This document shows, one piece after another, positions 56,361 through 64,000 of a DNA stretch of 64,000 nt (the stretch's first letter is position 1; each line of letters opens with the position of its first letter). The translations under genes were made by a program, and so were the position numbers. A model generated the notes under the pieces. It was given only the letters and a program-made list of their open reading frames with translations. It did not search any database and was not told where the DNA came from. Source of the stretch: Doryteuthis pealeii (lineage: Eukaryota; Mollusca; Cephalopoda; Myopsida; Loliginidae); the NCBI GenBank assembly GCA_023376005.1, contig CM042162.1, positions 88,831,425 to 88,895,424 of the forward strand. The letters run 5' to 3'.

Positions 56361-56430
56361 TTGGTTGGTTGGCTGGTTGATTGTTGTTTACAGCATGTCA
56401 ACCCTTATTTAGTTATTATATGCCGCAGAT
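56360..56430 (+). mobile_element. family C terminal fragment
   Basis: (TTGG)n then ACAGCATGTCAACCC block. Confidence 0.6.
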
Positions 56431-56518
56431 TTATGTAGCCCATCTAGTAATTTATGTAGCCGTGATAGCCAACTGGTCTAGGAAAAGCAAATCTATCAAT
56501 TCAAACAACTGTACACCG

Positions 56519-56555
56519 ATATATATATATATTATATATATATATATATTATATA

Positions 56556-56648
<93 letters not shown>
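56519..56648. repeat. (TA)n then (TG)n microsatellite
   Basis: Long TA-rich region followed by about 22 TG units. Confidence 0.95.
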
Positions 56649-56650
<2 letters not shown>

Positions 56651-56814
56651 ACATTTTCTCTGTTTATAAAAATTAAGCATTGAGCTCTCACACGGAACCT
56701 GAACTCTACAGCAAACTACTGGTAGAGAATAGGACCCAGCCTAGAATCACCCTTATCCAGACACCTGGTACCCAACAAAGTATATATATATATATATATA
56801 TATGTTCCAAAATA

Positions 56815-57030
56815 TCGTTTCGAATCTTTCAAAACTTTGCCAGCATTAAATGAACGATTGTGGTTGATATACCGTAAAAGAAAACAAACAAGCAAAATGT
56901 TCTACTTTTAGTATTATTTAGATTATTCGGCCTATTGTGCTTATCTTTATTATTATATGTAAAAAACGTTGAACAGATTACAATAAATATGAGGACAATA
57001 GTCCGAAAAATCTAAATAATATTAATTATT
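56815..57030. mobile_element. family C end and two opposed SINE D tails
   Basis: 56820-56880 is a family C end (minus). 56898-56965 and 56968-57030 are SINE D tail sequences in opposite orientations. Confidence 0.5.
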
Positions 57031-57062
57031 CTACTTTTAGTTTATATATATAGAGAGAGAGA

Positions 57063-57200
57063 GTCATCCACAGACACGTGTTTCGACTTATCAAGTCTCT
57101 TCAGTGTGGCTAGACATTTGTAAGCTACCTACAGCCGAGATTGAAATCCGATCCGTTCAGTGTCAGTCTGTCACCTTAACCACCAGGCTGTCATCACCCA
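57063..57200 (-). mobile_element. tRNA-hammerhead SINE family E, copy E2
   Basis: Minus strand: tRNA-like head (GCCTGGTGGTTAAGGTGAC at about 57190; GGATTTCAATCTCGG at about 57150), linker TGTCTAGCCACA, a complete hammerhead (57109-57068), then GA/TA simple repeat. It is short, about 140 bp: essentially a tRNA head joined to a ribozyme. Confidence 0.75.
57068..57109 (-). ncRNA. hammerhead ribozyme (SINE E2)
   Basis: Minus strand: helix I CCACA (57109-57105) with TGTGG (57072-57068), five perfect pairs. Core CTGAAGA (57104-57098). Helix II GACTT / AAGTC with loop GAT (57097-57085). GAA (57084-57082). Helix III ACACGTGT (57081-57074). H17 is C at 57073, triplet GUC. All invariant bases are present. 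The predicted cut is between 57073 and 57072. Confidence 0.85.
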
Positions 57201-57780
57201 CAGAATGCGAAGGGGATTTTAACTGTTTTAATACACACATCGCTTTGTATGTAAAGGCCGTCATAGAGTGCTCCATCCCTTATACAGGAGAGCGTTGCGT
57301 TTACGCTTGAGTTGGCGGCCGTCAGCGAAATCCCCCCAGAGTGCTCAACCATGGGGGGTATTTATATATATGTATACTTTTATATATATTTGATATACAT
57401 TATGAAATGTGTTTGTGTGTGCACACATGAGTGCGTTTGGGTGGATGATTTCAATTTTACGGTTGGTTTACTGTGTAAGTCAAATATATACGTTATTTTA
57501 GGCAGGTCCGTTATTCTCTCTCTCTCTCTCTCTCTCTCATCAAATAAGCTTACGATCTATAATAGAGAAACACATAGCCTGACATATATGTCACAGTCTC
57601 GTCGAGGCTGTAATCACTTTTAATTCAAACTAAATACCAAGGGATATTTTATTAATGACTGCTCCAAAACCGCAGCCAACTAGGAATGGCAAAAAATTCC
57701 GATATGCTAAACAAAAGACATACTGATTTATTTTATATTTGCTTCTTCATTTGTTAGTTTGTAACTCGTTGCGTACATTA
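57201..57780. other. no gene; short (CT)n near 57516-57540
   Basis: Ordinary sequence; no supported gene. Confidence 0.5.
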
Positions 57781-57786
57781 TATATA

Positions 57787-58165
57787 CTAGCAAAATAAAA
57801 AAAACACCATCCGGGCGATGTAAAAGTAGATTTTTGAAACATATTGCCTGAGGGGTGGGAGTTAAAAATTCAATGTCAGCGAGTTTGTACCCTAAGTAAG
57901 TAAAATCATCAAATTCATTACAGAATTAAGAAATAAAACAATTTGAAATGCAAACATTAAATATGTATTAAAATAAAACAAACTATATTAGATATTATAT
58001 ACCAGTCATGTATTTATTAAAACTTGTTTTAAAAAACAATGAAGACTGTCTAATGCTGCATGTTCAAATTTTGAGTGTATTTATTCTATGTTATGACGAT
58101 TTTGGATAATGTGACGTAAGCAGTGACGTTGTTTTTGTTACAGACAAAAACCGTAAGCGAATCTC
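57787..58165 (-). mobile_element. Helitron-like element family H, copy H2
   Basis: CTAG (57787-57790), hairpin ACACCATCCGGGCGATGT (57804-57821), body as in H1, and 5' end AATGGAGATTCGC near 58165. Confidence 0.6.
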
Positions 58166-58171
58166 CATTAT

Positions 58172-58179
58172 CAAATATA

Positions 58180-58252
<73 letters not shown>
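58172..58252. repeat. (TA)n then (TG)n microsatellite
   Basis: TA run passing into TG units. Confidence 0.95.
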
Positions 58253-58254
<2 letters not shown>

Positions 58255-59190
58255 AGTTAATCCTTTGTTAGTATTGGAGAAATGAGAATAAAGTGCTCGA
58301 TTACTTCTTTAGAGCTGTATTTATTTATTATAGTGTACAATACATTTAAAGTGCGATTACTACCACAGGTTTCTGAGCAGCATTTTACTGTGGCTGCCCA
58401 TCTTCACGGCAATACCTCATGAAAATACATGGACTGTTCATCATTTTGCGTAAGTGACCCCTCGTCTGTTAGCCGTTATTCTCTCATTCACTAATGTTTT
58501 TATTGGCGCTGCTAGTTCTCGAGTTTCCTTTATCTTCTTATCTAGATGTATACTTTGGCTCTCGGTGTTGATTGTTTTAAATTATTCTTTTATTTGTTTT
58601 TTTAATCTAAATTTGAAAAAAAACAAATGTATGATATATATATATGCTTAAATATTTTATAATTATATATTATTATATATATATATGCTTAAACATTTTA
58701 TAATTTTCTATTATTATTATCTTATTTTATATTCAAAATAATAATAAATAGAATACATGTGTACATGAACAAACTCCTGGCTGAAACACGTGTTGGTAAC
58801 TCAAATTAAATCAATGTTATCCATTCAACATTTCCTTTCTTTATGTATCTATCCCTCAACATATCGTCGGATTCATTTACATTTTCAACTTACATGTTGT
58901 CGTTGGCTGTCACCTTGTGTTCGAGTAAGACCATTTCCTGTTTTTTTCTGTTTTATAGTTGGGTGCTGGTAGCATTTAACACTGTATCCTTGTGTTTTCA
59001 CAGATGACTCACCAGGCCAATCCTGGGGAGACATACTCTTCCACATAAACTACATGTTAGAACTTCTCCACTTTGAATGTTGCTAGACTGAAAATTACCC
59101 TTTCTAATAGCCCGCTTCAATTTTTGGTGTTTAATTCGGTTGGACTCAAATTCTTCCACAAACAGGTATACATTCTATATATTATAACTT
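58253..59190. other. no feature recognised
   Basis: Contains a ~35-bp local duplication (TATATATATGCTTAAA.ATTTTATAAT at about 58637 and 58679). No supported gene. Confidence 0.5.
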
Positions 59191-59205
59191 ACACACACAC
59201 ACACA

Positions 59206-59268
<63 letters not shown>
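59191..59268. repeat. (CA)n and (TA)n microsatellite
   Basis: Short CA run then a long TA run. Confidence 0.95.
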
Positions 59269-59270
<2 letters not shown>

Positions 59271-59291
59271 TGTGTATATACATATATTATA

Positions 59292-59597
59292 TACTAGAAG
59301 CGGCTACGCGGCGTGGCTCGGTAGTGGGCGAGGAAAAAAGAGTCTCACTAATCCATTATTATTGAATCGTGAATAGGATCCTTGTAGTATGCCCTATTAA
59401 AATCCCTATGTAAAAACAAAAGATGTTGCGTTGATCCAGCCACTCTGGAATTAAAAATGAATGTATAATACTTAAAATATTAAATGAAAAAAGATCTATT
59501 CTATTATCATTTAAATATTAATTTTTTAAGTATCTTCACTAATATAAATCAAACCTTCATTATTTTTGCTCAAAAACCAAGAACTGGTAGTATTTAA
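59292..59597 (-). mobile_element. Helitron-like element family I, copy I2
   Basis: CTAG (59294-59297) followed by a GC-rich hairpin (ACG-CGG-CGT core). Body aligns with I1 through TTCATTATTTTTGCTCAAAA. Confidence 0.45.
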
Positions 59598-60685
59598 TGT
59601 GTATTTTTTTTCTTCATTTTCACCAAAACTACTAAGATATGGACAAAAGCCGACTCCGGACGCCCAAAATAGGATTTTTTAAAGTCTTAAACGGCATGTT
59701 GACTTATACTAAGTCGTAACTTATCTAATCCAACAGCGCTGGTATAACCACACGTGTACAAGAACGGGCAGGTTTCACGTATACATGTGTATAAACAAAG
59801 TGGACATCAGAACTACCCTGACGCCTCCAGTGGACTTATCCTGCCCCCCCCAAAAAAAAAAAACTGACCGGAAGGTACTGTTGCTTATCTGATACACAAA
59901 TGCAAAATATACCATATCCCCAACCTCAATTCTTTTTCAGGAACACCGATAGTTGTAAGATTGGGGTACTTACTACTCGCATAAATCCCCAAATGGGTTT
60001 GAATGGGCTCTTTAGCCTTGGTCGGCAACCCATCAACTCAAGGACAAGTCCGACACAGAACCTCTGTTGCCTTCAAGGAAAGGCTAGGGGAGTAAACCCC
60101 GAAAATAAATCAGGAGCCGGAGTCCCTAAGGTGGTGTGATGCTGAAATCCAGTGCTACCCATTAACTCCTGCGACATTACCGTTACCAAACTGCATTGGT
60201 CCCTTACCTTTCCTTTGGATCACAGCGGCAGTGTGGAGAGGGGGGATTTGCTGCACGGGCAACAGCTCATCCTCCATACAAACCCGCGCAGGCTATGTAG
60301 TTCAAGTTAACAAAAATCTCGACACTACTCCATCGTCTCTCGTAGACGGAAGGATGCCAACAACACATATATTTACTTCATTAATTGTATGATTTTCGAA
60401 GTTTCGTCCGGACACACACATAAACACAACTGCCCTTTTTATATATCTAGGTATCAGGTGCTTAAACATCCAGACAGAATCTTGCACAGCTGGATGATGT
60501 CACCAGTCAATTGAATCTCGTTACCTAGCAACGCCATGAAAGACGATTAAAAGTCGTTTTAATTAAGAGAATCATCAATATATCCTGTCGTTCTGTGTAA
60601 ATTCTCAGCCGGTGTAAATCGTTAATCCGATAATCGGTCTGTAATGAAGCGGCGATCATCAATAAAAACCATTATGATAGATCAA
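59598..60685. other. no feature recognised
   Basis: Higher GC than average in parts (59900-60300), but frames are short and without domains. Confidence 0.5.
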
Positions 60686-60686
60686 T

Positions 60687-60935
60687 GCGGCTTTATACCA
60701 CAGTCGGTAAAGTGGTCGGCTGGGAATCTCAAGGTTACTGGTTCGATACTGGCCCTCGCCAACTCAGCGTATGAGTAGCACATGGATCTGTGCGGTAAAG
60801 TGTGGAGGTGATGGTAGGTGTGGCGCCCTGCCTCAAACGCTAATAAAACAATCTCCTTGGTCTAGCGTTAGTGAAAAAGGGATAGACCCCCTCACTGTCT
60901 GGCTGATACCCCCTTTAGTCCACGCCGACGACATA
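60687..60935 (+). mobile_element. SINE family A, full copy A6
   Basis: Head with CACAGTCGGTAAAGTGG and B-box-like GGTTCGATACTGG, body with CTCAGCGTATGAGTAGCAC, tail CGCCGACGACATAG. It is the best plus-strand reference for the family. Confidence 0.8.
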
Positions 60936-60997
60936 GTTTTTTTGAATATTCTAAAAAAAATAAAACAATCATATACATTATAAAAATAAACAACTCA

Positions 60998-61023
60998 TCT
61001 CTCTCTCTGTCTCTCTCTGTCTG

Positions 61024-61077
<54 letters not shown>
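60998..61077. repeat. (CT)n then (TA)n microsatellite
   Basis: CT-rich run then TA run. Confidence 0.95.
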
Positions 61078-61079
<2 letters not shown>

Positions 61080-61099
61080 GATAGGAGGATTGGAGTAAG

Positions 61100-61340
61100 T
61101 CCAACAGAATGTAGTAAAGATATGCGGAACAAAGAACAAAACTCAGACAAGTGAATGTTGGAGGTATATTTCGCTAAGCATTAAGCTCAGCTTCACCAGT
61201 CGTTTCAGTCGTTTATTTGATCACTAAAGCATCAAACAAGTGTTTTTATAGAAGATCCACCCTTCCTCAGTCCACTTGCTTTTCTATAAAACACTTGTAT
61301 GATGCTTTTAGTGATCAAATAAACGACTGATGAAATATAT
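61100..61340. mobile_element. fold-back element with decayed hammerhead-like core
   Basis: Arms 61206-61253 and 61282-61329 are ~48-bp reverse complements. Just outside the left arm, minus strand, CTGGTGA (A6 changed to G), helix II GCTGAGC / GCTTAGC and GAAA lie between 61200 and 61165. On the right, ACTGATGAAATA keeps the core ends but lacks helix II. Confidence 0.55.
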
Positions 61341-61366
61341 CTTTACTATATATATATATATATATA

Positions 61367-61800
61367 TATCAAAGATTTCTGTTTGTTCTTATAGCCTTAG
61401 AAGAATTAATCTTAAACGTAATAATATTTTTTTGAAAGCGAAGTAATGAAAATATATGTTGAGAAAACATATTTATTAAATTCTTTGGTGTTAAATACTT
61501 AATATTTTCAGCGGAAACTGCCATCTTCAGAGTATCTAATGTTTTGAAAGTTTATATCCTTGTTTGTTGAAATCGACCGTGGTGTTATAATCCGGTGAAT
61601 GTGATTTTCTGATGTAAATATAGAATTCGACTGATTCCGTCATACTCCGTTAATTCCCGTGTTATGGCGTTCTGTGGGAACTTTTGAAATTTCAGATATA
61701 TTTCTTTTTTTCTCTTTCTTTTTTTTTTTTTTTTTTTTTTGCTATAAATAAAGCCTCGCTTAGGCATATTGAATCAAAGATTTCTGTTTGTTCTTATAGC

Positions 61801-61801
<1 letters not shown>
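61367..61801 (-). mobile_element. element J, flanked by ~30-bp direct repeats, with hammerhead
   Basis: ATCAAAGATTTCTGTTTGTT begins both 61368 and 61773 and the match extends to about 30 bp. The interior has a complete hammerhead on the minus strand, a T run and a repeated ATTTCTTT-like tract. No coding remnant. Either terminal repeats of a small element or a target duplication would explain the flanks. Confidence 0.5.
61493..61536 (-). ncRNA. hammerhead ribozyme (element J)
   Basis: Minus strand: helix I GATACT (61536-61531) with AGTATT (61499-61494), one G-U pair. Core CTGAAGA (61530-61524), one extra T, helix II GGCAG / CCGCT (61522-61518, 61514-61510) with one A-C mismatch and one G-U, loop TTT. 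GAA (61509-61507). Helix III AATATT (61506-61501). H17 is A (61500). Confidence 0.68.
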
Positions 61802-61849
<48 letters not shown>

Positions 61850-61858
61850 TATATATTT
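61802..61858. repeat. (TA)n microsatellite
   Basis: TA-rich run. Confidence 0.95.
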
Positions 61859-62234
61859 TTAAAAAAAGGTTTGCATTTGAAGGTAAAAAATAAACCTTAT
61901 AAAACAACTGTACAAAAAATTTATTTTCTCGGATCGCGTCAAAATTCTCATGGAAATATTGAACCTCACCTTTTTATACTCAATTTCCCAACTGGATTAT
62001 TCAAATAACTTTTATATTTCTTGGTTAAATCGAACTTAACGGACCTAAATTCCACCATCGTATGTCACCTCGCCGAAAGAAAAAAAATAACAAAAATCAG
62101 TGATTCAACCGAATTTAATTAAATTTTCACTGTTGATATATTAATGAATAAAAGACATAATGCATCAGTTATTTTATTTAAAAACTTTTACATTTTTTCA
62201 GATCAGTTAACTTTGAACCACGTATCTTTGAGAA
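61859..62234. other. no feature recognised
   Basis: AT-rich; no supported gene. Confidence 0.5.
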
Positions 62235-62239
62235 TCTGT

Positions 62240-62350
62240 GTTAAGTCTCAAAGGTACAATTAAAGAGCCAAGTCTTCCGTACTATTTACCCATTACTGTG
62301 GGGGGGTAGTTGGATTCATACCTTTCCAAAGGGTATTAGCACTAGACAGT
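62240..62350 (-). mobile_element. SINE family B, internal fragment B9
   Basis: TACTATTTACCCATTACTG and CCTTTCCAAAGGGTATTAGC blocks of the family body. Confidence 0.6.
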
Positions 62351-62745
62351 ATTGTCATATATGCAATAATTTCCCTACTTTCATAACTCCTTTTCTTTAT
62401 GTATGCAAATAAACCTGTTGAAAAAGTCTAAGCTCAAACAGAAAAAGAAAATAACTTCGTATATTAGTAGATAAAAATAAGTATGCATATTTTCTTTCAC
62501 TAATAGGAAATATATGAATATTGTTTCACGCTATGATAAGCAAAAAGATCACAATGAGACGAGAGATAATTACGAAAAAATATGAATAAATAAACAACAT
62601 GGCGGAATGATGACGGAAAAGGCAAACTATTATGCAAGATAGGGACATTTTTTAAAGCATTGAAAATTCATCGGGAAATGAGAGGAATTAAAAATGAATA
62701 ATTTATCTGCTTATTATTCATAAAAAAAATAAATTTATGCCGTTC
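62351..62745. other. AT-rich, no feature recognised
   Basis: No supported gene or repeat. Confidence 0.5.
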
Positions 62746-62753
62746 AAATAAAC

Positions 62754-63126
62754 GGTAATCTGAACATTAGCTACATAAATGACAGTATCTTTCTTGTTTC
62801 TTTCACTTTGAGGAAGTCGTCTGTTTTGGGTGGTCATTTTCATTTCACCGTAAATCTACACTGGAAATACGAATTTGTTCGAATCAATGCAACTGAATTT
62901 TTAGCACGAAAATATCATAAAATGTGTTCTTAATTACGCTTGTGCATTATTTGAAATGAATTAATTGTTATTAAGAACACATTTTATGATATTTTCGTGT
63001 TAAAGCATGCAATTGTATTGATTACGGTGAAATGAAAATGGCCAACCAAAACAGACGGCTTCCTCAAAATAAAATAAATAAGGGGGTGGGGGTAATCTAA
63101 TTTATGTAGCTAATGTTCAGATTGCC
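62754..63126. mobile_element. fold-back DNA transposon (MITE-like) with 8-bp target duplication
   Basis: Inverted arms (62754-62935 and 62969-63126) begin GGTAATCTGAACATTAGC; the right tip is GGCAATC. They are flanked by AAATAAAC (62746-62753) and AAATAGAC (63127-63134), an 8-bp duplication with one difference. No coding content. The GGTAAT tip and duplication length match the fold-back at 17363-17898. Confidence 0.75.
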
Positions 63127-63134
63127 AAATAGAC

Positions 63135-64000
63135 AACATTTATAGTAGTAAAAAAGTGCATGACGTACAACAGGAGCGGGAGATACCACAGGAGGTATGT
63201 TGAAATTTATAGTTAGGTCGCTAAGGTCGACTGGTACTATGTAACCCAATACTACCTGTTTCATAGTTGGGTCATCGGTGACTGAACTGGTTACCTGTTA
63301 TAGGTGATATACCCTATAGAATAATAAATGCGCCGACAGTTACTATAAGTAACAGGGACAATTATGGCTTGAAGAGTAAGCCCAAGTCAGCTCATAACTC
63401 TATTGTCGGACGTAATTCCCACTTCTCTGTACTGTAATTGTCTACTCTTTTGTTAATACATTTTCCTACATTTGTTACCCGTCGTTTTGTTCTTATTTGA
63501 CCCCTTAAAACCCCATAATATTACCCTATCAAGCTTGTCTGGTGAGGAGGGTGGCTAGGTACCAAGAAGGACGAAAAACGAAACCAGTCAAATGGGAGAG
63601 GAAGTCTTTTCACTCAACGGCCATCTAGCACATAACATACTCGGGAAAATGGAAATGCCTGGATTGGTATCCAGGCGCGGGAGAGATACATTCCTCAGCC
63701 TTGTCGAGGCAAGTGTCTAGGAGAAGGAAAACTGCGGCTGTTGCTGCATTCTATGATATCGACTTGTTCTTCCTTTTGGTTTAGTGTGGCAGTTGCTCAG
63801 AGAGTGGGATTGGTTCCGGCAAAGCCTTTCCTTACTTAAAAAAAAGCCTCAGGCATTGATTGATATGCAATATATATCTTACCATTTATGTGTTCTTTTT
63901 TTCTGTCTTTTTTTCCCCGGTGTCTTTTATCAAGTAATGGCAATACTTGAACAAGTGTCAATTTAGCCTCAAAAATAGATGTACCAGGAAAAAAAGTCAC
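63135..64000. other. no feature recognised
   Basis: Mixed sequence with a few short frames. Nothing matches the repeat families above. Confidence 0.5.

Overview
The window looks like intergenic, transposon-dominated DNA from a large metazoan nuclear genome. The base composition is AT-rich. There are dozens of (TA)n, (CA)n, (TC)n and (TATC)n microsatellites, several tRNA-derived SINE families, Tc1/mariner DNA transposons, Helitron-like ends, an RTE-like non-LTR reverse transcriptase fragment, a degenerate 5S rRNA copy and short TTAGGG-type tracts. A lophotrochozoan, perhaps a mollusc, fits best, but that is an impression from repeat style and not proven. I found no intact host protein-coding gene. 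The long open frames are read-through of microsatellites and satellites; only transposase, reverse transcriptase and one zinc-finger-like fragment look like remains of real proteins.

Layout. 0.2-9 kb: a Helitron-like copy, a tRNA SINE carrying a hammerhead ribozyme, an inverted pair of hammerheads, GATA arrays, and an unclassified ~0.6-1 kb element (family C) with an 11-bp target duplication. 10.8-14.1 kb: a mariner remnant whose end has grown into an ~83-bp satellite. 14.5-24.6 kb: Helitron-like copies, one split by a fold-back transposon, then a dead Tc1 element. 25.8-32.5 kb: a 5S rRNA pseudogene, pyrimidine tracts of about 1 kb and LTR-like repeats. 32.6-40.6 kb: a repeat family (N) that carries the giant GATA/TATC arrays. 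41-44.3 kb: SINEs and a ~148-bp satellite. 45-50 kb: a fold-back with hammerhead-like cores, a second tRNA-hammerhead SINE, and a 5'-truncated LINE bounded by long direct repeats. 52.6-54.4 kb: a 29-bp minisatellite with an embedded palindrome. 55-63 kb: more SINEs, Helitrons, hammerheads and fold-backs.

The main discovery is a dense, multi-family set of hammerhead ribozyme (HHR) motifs. At least six sites (1113-1154, 1610-1650, 1777-1817, 46322-46364, 57068-57109, 61493-61536) can be folded by eye into helices I, II and III around a CUGANGA...GAAA core with a usable cleavage triplet; one of them has a core mutation. Others (9.1, 14.6, 22.5, 24.2, 26.7 kb, and the family D cores) are weaker. 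They sit in unrelated-looking repeats: two tRNA-headed SINE families, an inverted-repeat element, Penelope/retrozyme-like pieces and a minisatellite-bearing SINE. This suggests that self-cleaving RNA is a recurrent module of small retroelements in this genome. All folds were done by hand; no search or folding program was run.

Repeat family names used below (A-S) are my own labels for sequences that recur inside this window.
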